DNA of 64,000 bases from an uncultured Sphingomonadaceae bacterium. Lineage in GTDB: Bacteria > Pseudomonadota > Alphaproteobacteria > Sphingomonadales > Sphingomonadaceae. The stretch lies in contig CANLQG010000004.1 of NCBI GenBank assembly GCA_947493195.1, forward strand, positions 208,001 through 272,000, in the 5' to 3' direction. Below, piece after piece: positions 36,136 to 45,631 of the stretch (its first letter is position 1; each line of letters begins with the position of its first letter). The notes beneath the pieces were generated by a model. It was not told the DNA's origin. It did no database searches and was given only the letters and a program-made list of their open reading frames with translations. A program made the position numbers and the translations under genes.

Positions 36136-36963
36136 TCAGAACGGCAGCCAGCGCTGCTTGCGCGAGAAGCGCATGTAACCCGCGTTCACGCCCAGCCGCA
36201 GGCCCGCGCCGACGCGGATGGGGATCAGCACGACATCGCCCTTGCGCACGTAGCTGGCATTGAATCCGCCCACGAAATAGGCCTGTCCCTCGCCCGCCGG
36301 GAAGCGTTCGTAAAGCTCGTCCGTATCGTAGAGGTTGTAGACCAGCACGAAGGTATTGCCTGCGTTGGCACCGGCATCGAGGCCGATGGACGGTCCCGTC
36401 CAGTAAACGGGCATGTTACCTTCGACAGCGTGGTGCAGCGTTCCCGAACCATAGCGTACGCCCAGGACGAAAGCGCCGCCGCCCTCGCGCCCGACGATGT
36501 ACCCGTTGGGCTCGCCCTGGTCGGAAAGGATATCCTGGAGCAGCCGGGCAAGCCCTTCGGCGCCGCGCCCGAACAGACCCTCGGCTGCGCCGATCAGGTC
36601 ATCCTCGGCGTAGGTGGTGCGCTGCTGTGCGGGCGGGGCTTCCGCCACGTCCACGCCGGTGCCGGTGGCGGGCAGTTCCTCAGGCGGCAGGTCGAGCACC
36701 TGTCGGTTGCTGTCATAGCGCGCGCTGGGATCGCTCATCTCGTAGGCGCCCCCGAAGCCGGGCTCGGCCGGGATTTCGTTCGCCTGCGGGTTCGTTTGCT
36801 GGGGGTAATCAGGCGCGGTGCTGCGGGCCGGCGGATCGACAAGGTCGCCGTCGATCATGGTGTCGGGGTCGACGGTCTCGATTTGCTGCGCGGCGACCGG
36901 CCACGCCAGCGCAGGCAGCGACAGCAGGGCAGCGGCGACGAGTGCTTTGCGGATCGGTTGCAT
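36136..36963 (-). CDS. DUF1134-family exported protein
   Basis: 275 residues with a signal peptide (ending PVAAQ) and a good GGAAGGGAG ribosome site. A Pro/Asp-rich disordered stretch (about 30-125) is followed by the conserved DUF1134 domain: AEGLFGRGAEGLARLLQDILSDQGEPNGYIVGREGGGAF, LGVRYGSGTLHH and GPSIGLDAGANAGNTFVLVYNL, ending with a C-terminal beta segment. The family is alphaproteobacterial and has no assigned function; the domain resembles SYLF-like lipid-binding folds (inference). Location: periplasm. Confidence 0.9.
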   Translation of the reverse strand: MQPIRKALVAAALLSLPALAWPVAAQQIETVDPDTMIDGDLVDPPARSTAPDYPQQTNPQANEIPAEPGFGGAYEMSDPSARYDSNRQVLDLPPEELPATGTGVDVAEAPPAQQRTTYAEDDLIGAAEGLFGRGAEGLARLLQDILSDQGEPNGYIVGREGGGAFVLGVRYGSGTLHHAVEGNMPVYWTGPSIGLDAGANAGNTFVLVYNLYDTDELYERFPAGEGQAYFVGGFNASYVRKGDVVLIPIRVGAGLRLGVNAGYMRFSRKQRWLPF

Positions 36964-37157
36964 GGTCTCCCTTCCGATTTCACCCGCTTGGCAGCAGGCG
37001 CGCGAACAGAGAGTTACATTGAGTCCCCCCGGGCTGAAGCGGCAATGAATAGGCGGCGAATCGAATCGATTTCGCGGTGAACCGAATCCTGCACGGTACG
37101 GAACGCGCTTTCAGGATCGCAGGCGGGACGGCTTTCGCGCAAAAAGAGAATGCACCC

Positions 37158-37186
37158 TTGAAGCCCCTGCAAGCCATCGTTATAGG
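37158..37186 (+). promoter_or_regulatory. Promoter of tRNA-Ser
   Basis: TTGAAG (37158-37163) and TATAGG (37181-37186) are separated by exactly 17 bases. The -10 ends 22 bases before the mature tRNA, a fitting distance for a short 5' leader. Confidence 0.65.
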
Positions 37187-37208
37187 CCGCGTCTTGCCGC
37201 TTGGGTCC

Positions 37209-37300
37209 GGAGACGTGGGTGAGTGGCTGAAACCAGTTCCCTGCTAAGGAACCATACCTCTATCGGGGTATCGAGGGTTCGAATCCCTCCGTCTCCGCCA
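37209..37300 (+). tRNA. tRNA-Ser (GCU)
   Basis: The acceptor stem GGAGACG pairs with CGTCTCC, followed by the discriminator G and an encoded CCA. The anticodon stem GTTCC/GGAAC holds the loop CTGCTAA, so the anticodon is GCU, reading AGC and AGU serine codons. A long variable arm (ATACCTC/GGGGTAT) is typical of tRNA-Ser, and the T loop TTCGAAT is intact. It sits at the edge of the polysaccharide locus. Confidence 0.97.
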
Positions 37301-37349
37301 CCGGCCTTTTGCTCGATCCTCGGGAAAGGCTCGATGCCCCCGGCCGGTG

Positions 37350-38489
37350 TCACATGATGGTGATATCGAGGATCTGACCGGAAATCACGTCGCCACCGTT
37401 AGGCGCGCGGGCGGCAATTCCCAGCCACGCGTATTCACAGCCAAGATCTCGGTCCAGCCGCATCATGGTAGGCGACGGACCCAGTGTATCGGACCAGCGC
37501 TGTTCGCTCCCCGGACACTCCAGCGTAAGCCGCACCCGCCCCGATGCGCTTGGATCGAGCGTATGTTCGACCTGGAATACCGTCGTGGTATCTCCCAGGC
37601 GGATGAGCCGCCTTGCCAGCACCCCGCCGTAACCACCACGGGTGGAGATCATGATCGAATCGCCATCCGTGCTCTTGCGCGCAAAGCGGTTGTCCTGATC
37701 GTAGAACTGCCAGTGAAAGGGCGTGTACTCGTCTTCCCAGCCAAGAGAGCCGCGCGCGACGGGGACGCTATCGAGACTGCGAATTCTCGCAAAAAGCTGC
37801 GCCGCCTCGTCGATCTTCTGGGTGCGCGCGAGCAGGCGCAGGATAGCCCGGTCGGCCTCGTAGTCCACCACCGTATCGGGTGAGAGGCCAAGGCGAACGC
37901 GGGCGATGTTGTCCGCAAGTTCAGGCTGCAGAACAGCTTCCCGGAAAAATTGCGCGCCCCACAAGGGTTCGGTTTCGAAGATGTCCACGAATGCCGGGAG
38001 CAAACGCTCGTTCGCCAGCTGCTCGACCATCAGCGGGACAGTGGTGTCCTGCTGCGAGGGGTAGAGCAGCAGCGTGCGGTTGAGCGCTGCCAGCAGGAGG
38101 GCGTTATCCTCTGCCTCCAGCGCCGCGATCAGAGCTGCGGAGTTGATCACCCTGCCCCTTCGCGAAGCTGCCTGGGCGGCCTCTAGGATTGCCGCGCCGG
38201 TCTGCGGATCACCACCCTGCATTGCGAGAATGGCGAGCGCCTCTGTCGACAGAAGGCCGGCGTCGACGGCCTGGCGCGCCGCAGGTTCCGACGCAGTGAA
38301 GTCCACGCTGTTCGTTTCCGGATCGGCCGTGACCAGCGCGACCGCGCTCTTCTCCAGCGCGGGCGCGGCATAAGGCGATAGCGACGCGGCAAGGGCCGGA
38401 TTGTCATCCGCCAAGGCATTGGAAAGCGCCTGGCTGGCAGAGGCCATGGCCAGGAGCGAGGCTGCGGCAATGATCGCGAACTTGCGCAT
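37350..38489 (-). CDS. Secreted protein of unknown function in the Wza-Wzc operon
   Basis: 379 residues from ATG 38489, which has GAGGAA upstream. A signal peptide (about 1-21, ending ASASQA) is followed by an Ala-rich, all-helical region (about 25-230) that looks like TPR or SEL1-type repeats. A C-terminal beta-rich domain (about 240-379) contains WEDEYTPFHWQFYDQDNRFAR and a cysteine pair (ECPGS...LGCEY). I recognise no family. It is the last gene of the operon ligase-wza-wzc, so it may act in polymer export or assembly in the periplasm. Confidence 0.75.
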   Translation of the reverse strand: MRKFAIIAAASLLAMASASQALSNALADDNPALAASLSPYAAPALEKSAVALVTADPETNSVDFTASEPAARQAVDAGLLSTEALAILAMQGGDPQTGAAILEAAQAASRRGRVINSAALIAALEAEDNALLLAALNRTLLLYPSQQDTTVPLMVEQLANERLLPAFVDIFETEPLWGAQFFREAVLQPELADNIARVRLGLSPDTVVDYEADRAILRLLARTQKIDEAAQLFARIRSLDSVPVARGSLGWEDEYTPFHWQFYDQDNRFARKSTDGDSIMISTRGGYGGVLARRLIRLGDTTTVFQVEHTLDPSASGRVRLTLECPGSEQRWSDTLGPSPTMMRLDRDLGCEYAWLGIAARAPNGGDVISGQILDITIM

Positions 38490-38531
38490 CGCGGTTCCTC
38501 TCAACAGCCCCTGCCGGCGATGATCCTAAGG

Positions 38532-40661
38532 TCAGGCGTCACTGGATTCGTACGAATAGCCATAGCCATATTCGCTGCCATAGCCGTACTCGTCGTTGCG
38601 ATGATCGACTCGCGTCACCAGAGCGCCGATGATATCGACGCCCGGCTGACGCAGACGCGCGAGTGCGTTGCGAATGGCGTAGACCGATGTCTCGTTGGCC
38701 TGCATCACGTAGATGACCCCGCCAGCGAGGTGACCGATTTCGACCGCGTCCGCGAGACCGAGGACCGGCGGGCTGTCGATAATGACGAAATCGTATTGCT
38801 GCTCGAGTTCGATCACAAGGCTCTTCAGCCCGCCGCGCGCAATCAGATCGCCCGAATCACTTGGCATCGAACCACTGGGAATAAAATCAATGCCATGCGC
38901 ATCGAGGTGGAGGATGTTGGGTTGCGTTACCGTGCCCCCCAGAAGCTCGCTCAACCCCTTCACCTTCGCTGTTATGCCCAGCATGCGGGAAAGCCCGGCG
39001 CGGCGCATGTCGAGGTCGAGGAGAACGACCCGGTTGCCCACGCGCTGCAGGCTGCGGGCAAGCGCGAGGGAGGAAATCGTCTTGCCTTCCGCTGGCCTGG
39101 TGGAGGTCAGCATGATGATCTTTCGCGCATCGCTCGGCAGTACCGAAAGCATACTGGTACGCGTGGAACCGTAGGCCTCGGTCAGCTGGGACTTGGGATC
39201 CATCAGTTCCTCGACCATGTCGTCGGTCTGCGCGCGCGGGATCGCCCCCAGCACCTGCAGGCCCAGCTGCTGGCGGATCTGTGAAATGTGACGCAGGCTG
39301 CGGTCGAAGAAATCGGCGAGGTAGACGATCGCCAGCGACAGCAGCACAGCCAGTATGATTGCGATGAGGAGGTTGCGCGTAAGCGACGGCCCGGAAGGCG
39401 ATCCCGGAGGAGTGGCCCGTTCGATCAGGGTCATGTTGTTGCTGCCCGCCTCGCCGACACCCAGTTCGGTGTAGCGCTGCAGTAGCGCGTCATAGAGTTC
39501 CCGGTTGGTATCGACCTCGCGGCGAAGGATGCCGTATTCCGTGCCAAGGTTCTGTTCGGCCAGATAGCGGCCGCGCGCCGCATTGAATCGTTCACGCAGC
39601 TCTGACTCTTCGCGAAGCGCGCTCTCGTAAGTTGCCTGCCGCGCGGAATTCATGACCCCGCCCTCACTGCTGATGGAGCGTTCGAGCGATTCGATTTCGG
39701 CTTCAAGCGCCTGGACGCGCGGGTTGGCCGGACCGAGCGAGGTGCGAAGGTTGGCCAGCTGCGCTTGCGCTTCTGCACGGCGGGAACGCAGGGAAGCGGC
39801 ACTATCGGCCTCAGCGGCACTGCGCTCCGCATCGAGCGCGCTCCGCGCCTCGATCCGGCGCAAAGATGCCGCGATCAGTGCCTGGTTGAGGGCAGACAGC
39901 TGCGAAGTGGAAAGGGTTTCCTGCCTCGCCTGCTGCTCTCCGGTTTCGGTTGCCGAAGAGTTCAATACGACGATCTCGTTCTCGCTGGCATAGGCAGCCA
40001 GTTCAGCTTCCGATTCCTCAAGCGCGACCCGCAGTTCTGCGAGCTGACGCTCCAGTTGGTCTCGTGCCAGCTGGGTATCGCCGAACCGTTTCTCGTAGTT
40101 TGCCTCGAGGAATTGTTCGGCCCAGGCATTGGCTATCCGTGCAGAAATCTCCGGAGAGGGCGTAACGGCAATGATATCGACAAGCTGAGAGTTCTCGACT
40201 GGAACCACGGTGATAGTGGAACTCACACGACCGGCGAGCGCGCGCGGCGAGAGATTGCTCTCCTCGATATCGAAAGCTTCTCGGAAAACCGGGTCCTGCG
40301 CGAAATTCTCTGCCTCTACGACACGTTCGGCAAGAAAGCGGGACTGCAGCAACTGGTACTGCGTTTCATAATACTGCCTGTCGCGCATCTGGATGTCGAG
40401 GCGCATATCGTCCTCTCCGGCGGCACCGGCATCGAGCCGGCTGATCTCGATCCGCGAGCTGGCCTGGTATTCCGGAGTCTGCAGCAGGGTGAACGCGACG
40501 CCCAGAAGGATCGTGGCAGCTATCACGAACAGCAGTATGTACTTCAGTTCCTTCGCGCGCTGCCACAATCGCTGAAGCAGCAACTCCAGCGCATCGTCCA
40601 TTTGCTGCACGCCGCCAGTGGCCCCGGCCGGGGCCACACTCATGTCATTCGGGGATCGCAT
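38532..40661 (-). CDS. Wzc-type polysaccharide copolymerase and tyrosine autokinase
   Basis: 709 residues. It has an N-terminal Wzz domain with a first membrane helix near 38-58 (YILLFVIAATILLGVAFTLL) and a long periplasmic coiled coil (about 190-400). A second helix follows at about 430-450 (NLLIAIILAVLLSLAIVYLADFF). The cytoplasmic BY-kinase domain has Walker A STRPAEGKTISS, Walker A' VVLLDLDMRRAG and Walker B FVIIDSPPVLGLAD. The tail carries six tyrosines within about 16 residues (DEYGYGSEYGYGYSYE), the autophosphorylation cluster. Its phosphorylation state controls chain length and export with Wza. It follows wza by 12 bases. Confidence 0.94.
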   Translation of the reverse strand: MRSPNDMSVAPAGATGGVQQMDDALELLLQRLWQRAKELKYILLFVIAATILLGVAFTLLQTPEYQASSRIEISRLDAGAAGEDDMRLDIQMRDRQYYETQYQLLQSRFLAERVVEAENFAQDPVFREAFDIEESNLSPRALAGRVSSTITVVPVENSQLVDIIAVTPSPEISARIANAWAEQFLEANYEKRFGDTQLARDQLERQLAELRVALEESEAELAAYASENEIVVLNSSATETGEQQARQETLSTSQLSALNQALIAASLRRIEARSALDAERSAAEADSAASLRSRRAEAQAQLANLRTSLGPANPRVQALEAEIESLERSISSEGGVMNSARQATYESALREESELRERFNAARGRYLAEQNLGTEYGILRREVDTNRELYDALLQRYTELGVGEAGSNNMTLIERATPPGSPSGPSLTRNLLIAIILAVLLSLAIVYLADFFDRSLRHISQIRQQLGLQVLGAIPRAQTDDMVEELMDPKSQLTEAYGSTRTSMLSVLPSDARKIIMLTSTRPAEGKTISSLALARSLQRVGNRVVLLDLDMRRAGLSRMLGITAKVKGLSELLGGTVTQPNILHLDAHGIDFIPSGSMPSDSGDLIARGGLKSLVIELEQQYDFVIIDSPPVLGLADAVEIGHLAGGVIYVMQANETSVYAIRNALARLRQPGVDIIGALVTRVDHRNDEYGYGSEYGYGYSYESSDA

Positions 40662-40673
40662 CAGAGTCCTAGA

Positions 40674-41417
40674 TTAGTTGCTCGCGGCTACACGCTCTAT
40701 CAGCACGAGGCTGGAAGTGACGGCAGGCAGGATTTCCAAAATTCGTTCGAGGCGACGTTCGCCGGGGTTGTCCCCGACCATCACTATGTCACCTTCGTAA
40801 AGGGCAGGGTCGGGCAGGTTGCCCCGCATAATCGCTTCCATGTTGTACAGGCCGATGTAGCGCTCTCCGGACACTTCCCGAAAAACCAGTACGTCGTCGG
40901 CCTTGGCATATTCGCCCAGGCCGCCGGCACTGTTGATAGCGCGCATCAGCGTTGTCGCGTTGGCCATCGGATAATTTCCCGGGGCCTCTACCTGACCGCC
41001 GATGGAAACGGTTGGCGGAACGGCGTTGATCGGATTCACCGTAACGCTGGGATCGATCACGTATTCGCCGGAAAGCCGGCTGGAGATAACGGCAGCCAGC
41101 TGCGTCGGGGACAGGCCGAGAGCGGCAACATCACCGATCAGCGGGAAATTGAGCATTCCGTTTTCATCGATCGCGTAGGTGCCGCTGAGCGTTTCGTCCT
41201 GCGCCACCGTCACTTCGATGATGCCCATCGGCGAAAATCGTGAAGACGTGGATGCCGGCACCGGAATTTGCGTGAGCGCAGTCACTTCATAAGCGTCGGA
41301 ACCGCCATAGCTACGGTCCACCGAAGCGCAGGAAGCCAGCACCAGGGATGCGAAAAGGAGAACGGTGCCCCTTACGATGTTCTTTCCGGTCAAGACTTTC
41401 ACACTCCTTATCCTCAT
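40674..41417 (-). CDS. Wza-type outer-membrane polysaccharide export lipoprotein
   Basis: 247 residues from ATG 41417; the ORF extends further upstream without signal-peptide character. A lipobox LASC places the lipid near residue 29. A Poly_export domain follows (DETLSGTYAIDENGMLNFPLIGDVAALGLSPTQLAAVISSRL), then one SLBB domain (TVSIGGQVEAPGNYPMANATTLMRAINSAGGLGEYA). The C-terminus is short, ending in an amphipathic stretch. It forms the outer-membrane pore and works with Wzc, encoded downstream. Confidence 0.92.
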   Translation of the reverse strand: MRIRSVKVLTGKNIVRGTVLLFASLVLASCASVDRSYGGSDAYEVTALTQIPVPASTSSRFSPMGIIEVTVAQDETLSGTYAIDENGMLNFPLIGDVAALGLSPTQLAAVISSRLSGEYVIDPSVTVNPINAVPPTVSIGGQVEAPGNYPMANATTLMRAINSAGGLGEYAKADDVLVFREVSGERYIGLYNMEAIMRGNLPDPALYEGDIVMVGDNPGERRLERILEILPAVTSSLVLIERVAASN

Positions 41418-41499
41418 ACCGTCCCTAGCCGCGCTGGGGCGGCTGAGGAACCCCCTACTCTTCGATTGCCATGGCCTTGCTGGGAATACCACCCCTTGT

Positions 41500-42939
41500 C
41501 TATGCCGCGACAACCGCCGGGTCCCGATTAGTTTCCCTGCCTTCCGCGCGCGCCAGCAGAGCGAGCGCGCAAACAAACCAGACACCCGCGACCTGGAACA
41601 GCGGTGTTCGCAAGGGATAGTCGAAATAGCTCGCCAGCGCGAGAATAGCGAAACCGGCAAGCCCCAGTGTCAGGTAGTCGCGCCCCCGGGCCTTCAGCCG
41701 CAGCAACTGGTAACCCAGCCAGCCAAGGAAGGCGAGCAGCAGGACCACGCCTGGCAGACCTGTCTCCAGAAACCACTGGAGCCAGTCATTATGCGCCATG
41801 TTGAGGTAGCGTGGCCCCAGCAACTCCGGCGTTTCGTGGATGCGGAAAACGTCTTCGAACGCCCCCAATCCCGTGCCGAGCGGGAAATAGGTGCCGATCA
41901 TGTCCAGCAAGATCGGGACAATTCGGAAGCGCAGGTCCTCCAGCGGGTTGGTCTCGACGATCCGCTGGAAGGCGGTCAGCCGGTCCGCCAGCAGGAACAG
42001 CGCGATCATCCCTATGGCGAAAAACAGAATTATCGCAGCCGGAAGGTAGCGAACGAGATTGTTCCGATTGCCGCCAGGCGTGCGCCGTCCGGCGGTTGAG
42101 GCAACAGCGGAGGCCTTCCTGCTCACGACCATCAGGGCAGCTGCCGCCAGGGCAATGCCCACCGTCAGCAATCCTGCCCGCGAACCGTTTACAAGGATAA
42201 CCAGGAAAATCGCCCCGAACGCAGACCAGAGGAGAACGTCGGAACCCGGGAAGGCCTTGCGATTCGGACGCGTCACGAGGAACCCGATAACCAGCATGGC
42301 CAGCGAACCGAACACCGCTGAATGGTTGCGATTGGCAAAGATGCCGACGGGGGTTCCCTCGTTCGTCAGCGAGTACAGATAGCCAGCCTCGGCGTAACCG
42401 CTGCCGATCTGCAAGATGGCGAGCAGGGCGTTTGCCGCTGCAAGCACGACTATCGCTGCCAGAACGATGTATGCGCCGCGTGCGCCCAGACCCGCCAGCA
42501 ACAGCAGGGCCGCCAGGGGAATTCCCAGTGCGGACAGCGCATTGAGCGTACGCGAAGGAACCATGGAAAGCGGCCGGGCAATGTCGCTACCCACTGCGGT
42601 GGCAATCTCTGCCAGCGGCTCGCGCCCGGGCAGCGACGTCCAGAGCGCATATGGCAGAGGAATCACCTGCAGCATGGTGATGACAAGCAGGGCCAGAAGC
42701 ATGAACAACGGCCAGCGAAGGTTGCGGTAAGCGGCCTTGCCCGCCCCGCCCATCGCCAGCGCGACACCCGCAACCAACCAGGCGACAGGCTGGATCAGCG
42801 CGTTCTGCATCATGTCGTAGCGGGAACTGCCGCCGAACAGGCCGGCTGCGATCAGCAAGGTGGCAAGAAGGACCAGGTAAGGTCTTTCAATGCCGGAAAA
42901 GCTGTTCTTCCAACCCAGCTCTACACGTCTATCGCGCAC
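41500..42939 (-). CDS. O-antigen ligase / polymerase-family membrane protein (first copy)
   Basis: About 480 residues from GTG 42939, with CAGGTG nearby; the start is uncertain because the frame stays open upstream. It has around twelve membrane helices. The Wzy_C/WaaL-type periplasmic loop and motif are seen in GIFANRNHSAVFGSLAMLVIG, FRIVPILLDMIGTYFPLGTGLGAFEDVF and NMAHNDWLQWFLETGLPGVVLLL; the NMAHNDWL histidine is the usual functional residue. It polymerises or ligates lipid-linked glycan. It lies 82 bases upstream of wza on the same strand. Confidence 0.85.
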   Translation of the reverse strand: MRDRRVELGWKNSFSGIERPYLVLLATLLIAAGLFGGSSRYDMMQNALIQPVAWLVAGVALAMGGAGKAAYRNLRWPLFMLLALLVITMLQVIPLPYALWTSLPGREPLAEIATAVGSDIARPLSMVPSRTLNALSALGIPLAALLLLAGLGARGAYIVLAAIVVLAAANALLAILQIGSGYAEAGYLYSLTNEGTPVGIFANRNHSAVFGSLAMLVIGFLVTRPNRKAFPGSDVLLWSAFGAIFLVILVNGSRAGLLTVGIALAAAALMVVSRKASAVASTAGRRTPGGNRNNLVRYLPAAIILFFAIGMIALFLLADRLTAFQRIVETNPLEDLRFRIVPILLDMIGTYFPLGTGLGAFEDVFRIHETPELLGPRYLNMAHNDWLQWFLETGLPGVVLLLAFLGWLGYQLLRLKARGRDYLTLGLAGFAILALASYFDYPLRTPLFQVAGVWFVCALALLARAEGRETNRDPAVVAA

Positions 42940-43242
42940 GCACCTGCCCTGATTCCAAATTTGCAGAAAGGTCACGTGCTTAAAGGATGTGCGCGGTGCC
43001 GCAACCCCCGGTATCGTGGTGTGGTCTGGTTGTACAGTTCTCGCGCCGCTGACGCAGACCGGCGCGAGGCGTCGGAGCGATGGAACCGGCTGCCGCGACT
43101 GCCCGACCTGCACCGCCCTCCTGCTTCATTCGGTACCGCAGCAAATCCTTGCAATTGCGCATAACCGCAGCGTCCTGACCGGACCTTGCGCGCACCCGTT
43201 TTCGGGTCTACCGGACCGCTGCGTAGCCCAGCCAGAGGACAC
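42940..43242. other. Divergent intergenic region in the polysaccharide locus
   Basis: 303 bases between the ligase (leftward) and GT2 (rightward) genes, presumably holding both promoters. It contains a CACGTG palindrome near 42973, an inverted repeat CGCGCC/GGCGCG around 43046-43070, and a 5-bp hairpin with a TTTT loop near 43195-43208. No convincing ORF or sigma-70 promoter could be identified. Confidence 0.4.
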
Positions 43243-44205
43243 ATGCGTCGCACTTCCGCAATCATACCGGCCTACAACAGCGAAACGAGCATTGGCGCGG
43301 CCATTGACTCGGCTCTGGGCCAGACGAATGCGCCGCACGAAGTGATCGTGATCGACGACGGATCCACCGACGGCACGGCAAAGGTCATCGCCAGCTATGG
43401 GGAAAAGGTGATCCACCTGACGCAGCAGAATGCAGGCCAGGGCGCGGCGCGCAACGCCGGCCTCGCCGTCGCCACAGGCGAATTCATCGCCTTCCTCGAT
43501 GCCGACGATTACTGGAAGCCCGCATTCCTGGAGCGAACCGAGCGATTCCTCGACGCGCATCCGGATGCCGCCGCCGTCAGCTGCGCTTTCAAGATCGAGC
43601 GCAAGAAGGGCGATTACCATGGTCCGTCCCATTACGCCGCGCTCCAAGAACAGCATCCCGACGGGTTCGTGCTGGACAATTTCTTCGATTTCTGGGGTGA
43701 ACACGACCACGTGAGGACCGGCACTGTGCTGGTTCGCCGCGAAATCACGGAGCAGATCGGGCCGCAGAATGCTGACCTGCGCATCAGCCAGGATCTCGAA
43801 TACTGGGCACTGATCGCTACTGCAGGCCGCTGGGGTCTGCTGCCAGAGGTGCTGTGGGTCGGCACGTCCGACGCGGTCGCCCGGAAAACAGGTTGGCGCA
43901 AGAAATATGCCGCAAGGCGCAAGAAGGCCCCCAGCATTCCGGCTTGGGAACGCCGCATTACCGCGCGCATTGCACCGGAACACGAAATGGGCCTCGCCCG
44001 TGTTCGGGGCCGCGTGGCCGCCGGGCTGATGAGCGCCCATGCCCTGGGTGGCAGCCGCAAGCATGCGCAAGAACTGCTGGAAACATATGGCGATGATATG
44101 CCCCGCGGCATCAGCTACCATATCCTCAACGGGGCGAACCGCTTCGGCGCGCCCGGATGGGCCTTGGCCACAGCCGCCCTGCGCCTTATCGACCGCTTGA
44201 AATAA
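43243..44205 (+). CDS. GT2-family glycosyltransferase
   Basis: 320 residues from ATG 43243, preceded by AGAGG; an earlier in-frame start 57 bases upstream lacks one. The GT-A fold is clear: SAIIPAYNSETSIGAAIDSALGQ, EVIVIDDGSTDGT, QQNAGQGAARNAGLAVATGEFIAFLDADDYW, where DADD is the metal-binding DxD motif. The C-terminal third is basic and helical with no membrane helix. It transfers a sugar from a nucleotide donor; donor and acceptor are unknown. It is followed by the UDP-sugar dehydrogenase gene 18 bases later. Confidence 0.9.
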   Translation: MRRTSAIIPAYNSETSIGAAIDSALGQTNAPHEVIVIDDGSTDGTAKVIASYGEKVIHLTQQNAGQGAARNAGLAVATGEFIAFLDADDYWKPAFLERTERFLDAHPDAAAVSCAFKIERKKGDYHGPSHYAALQEQHPDGFVLDNFFDFWGEHDHVRTGTVLVRREITEQIGPQNADLRISQDLEYWALIATAGRWGLLPEVLWVGTSDAVARKTGWRKKYAARRKKAPSIPAWERRITARIAPEHEMGLARVRGRVAAGLMSAHALGGSRKHAQELLETYGDDMPRGISYHILNGANRFGAPGWALATAALRLIDRLK

Positions 44206-44223
44206 CCTGAAAGACAACGCCCG

Positions 44224-45561
44224 ATGACAGTTGAACATGGCACCGGCCTGCTGGCCAGGCTGGAAGATCGCAGCGCCACCGTGGGCGTGATTGGCATGGG
44301 TTACGTTGGCCTGCCGCTCGCGCTTGCCGTTGTCGATGCGGGATTCACCGTGATCGGTTTCGACGTCGACGAGGTGAAGCCGCAGCGGCTGGCAGCGGGG
44401 CAGAGCTATTTCAAGCACATCGGCAGCGATGCCGTTGCCGCTGCCAATGCCACGGGCCGCTTTTCTGCGACCACCGATTTCTCGCGTCTGGCAGAGGCCG
44501 ACGTCATCGCGATCTGCGTGCCAACCCCGCTCGATCAGCACCTCGAGCCCGATCTCTCCTTCGTCGAGCAGACGACCGAGACGATTGCGGCCAACCTGCG
44601 AGCCGGACAACTGGTGGTTCTAGAATCCACCACCTACCCCGGCACGACCGACGAAGTGCTCAAACCCATTCTGGAGCGCGGCGGCCTGACCTGCGGCGAG
44701 GATTTCTTCCTTGCCTTCTCGCCCGAACGCGAGGATCCGGGCAATCCCTCGTTCGGCACCACGTCCATTCCCAAAGTGGTGGGCGCGGACGACGACGTGG
44801 CCCGCGAAGCCGCCACCAAATTCTACGGCGCATTCATCGGGCAGGTCGTGCCGGTGTCCAACACCCGTGCAGCGGAGGCGACGAAGCTGACGGAAAACAT
44901 CTTCCGCTCGGTTAACATCGCGCTGGTGAACGAACTGAAGGTGATCTTCGAGCCGATGGGCGTCGATGTATGGGAAGTGATCGAAGCGGCGAAGACGAAG
45001 CCCTTCGGCTTCATGCCCTTCTATCCCGGCCCCGGCCTTGGCGGGCACTGTATCCCGATCGACCCCTTCTACCTCACCTGGAAGGCGCGTGAATACGCCG
45101 TGCCCACGCGCTTCATCGAACTGGCAGGTGAGATCAATTCGTCCATGCCGAACCGCGTGATCGAGAAGCTGGCGCTGGCAGTGGACCAGCGGTTGAAAAA
45201 GGGGCTGAACGGCACGCGCGTGCTGGTGCTGGGCGCCGCCTACAAGAAGAATGTCGACGACATGCGCGAAAGCCCCGCGCTGCAAATCATGGAACTGCTG
45301 CAGGATCGCAGGGCGCAGGTCGCCTATTACGATCCCTTCGTGCCCGAACTGCCCCCCACGCGCGAGCATCCCTCGCTTACCGGGATGCGCAGTGTCGACT
45401 GGAAGGACGATCTTGCCGCCGATTACGATGCGGTGCTGCTGGTCACCGACCACGACGATGTCGATTACCATGCCCTGCTGAAGCACGCCGGTCTGGTGGT
45501 CGACACCCGCAACGCCTTCCGCCGGGCTGGCGCGCAGGGCGACAATCTCGTGCTGGCCTGA
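44224..45561 (+). CDS. UDP-sugar (N-acetylhexosamine-type) 6-dehydrogenase
   Basis: 445 residues. The N-terminal Rossmann motif is GVIGMGYVGLPLALAV (about 21-36). The central ESTTYPGTTDEVL segment and the catalytic Cys276 in GPGLGGHCIPIDPFYLTWKAREY match the WbpA/WecC group more than the UDP-glucose type. The C-terminal domain has VLVLGAAYKKNVDDMRESPALQIM. It oxidises the C6 of UDP-GlcNAc or UDP-ManNAc to the uronic acid, giving an acidic sugar for the polymer. It is cotranscribed with the GT2 gene. Confidence 0.92.
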   Translation: MTVEHGTGLLARLEDRSATVGVIGMGYVGLPLALAVVDAGFTVIGFDVDEVKPQRLAAGQSYFKHIGSDAVAAANATGRFSATTDFSRLAEADVIAICVPTPLDQHLEPDLSFVEQTTETIAANLRAGQLVVLESTTYPGTTDEVLKPILERGGLTCGEDFFLAFSPEREDPGNPSFGTTSIPKVVGADDDVAREAATKFYGAFIGQVVPVSNTRAAEATKLTENIFRSVNIALVNELKVIFEPMGVDVWEVIEAAKTKPFGFMPFYPGPGLGGHCIPIDPFYLTWKAREYAVPTRFIELAGEINSSMPNRVIEKLALAVDQRLKKGLNGTRVLVLGAAYKKNVDDMRESPALQIMELLQDRRAQVAYYDPFVPELPPTREHPSLTGMRSVDWKDDLAADYDAVLLVTDHDDVDYHALLKHAGLVVDTRNAFRRAGAQGDNLVLA

Positions 45562-45631
45562 TCTCCGACAGACCTCACCATCAAGGTGCGTGAATCACCT
45601 AGTCACGCGACTGGCCGCGCTGTCCGGTGTA

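Noticed and set aside
37209..37300. tRNA-Ser as an integration site for the polysaccharide locus
   Set aside because: No direct repeat of the tRNA 3' end was found at the other side of the locus and no integrase is present, so there is no support for an island insertion.
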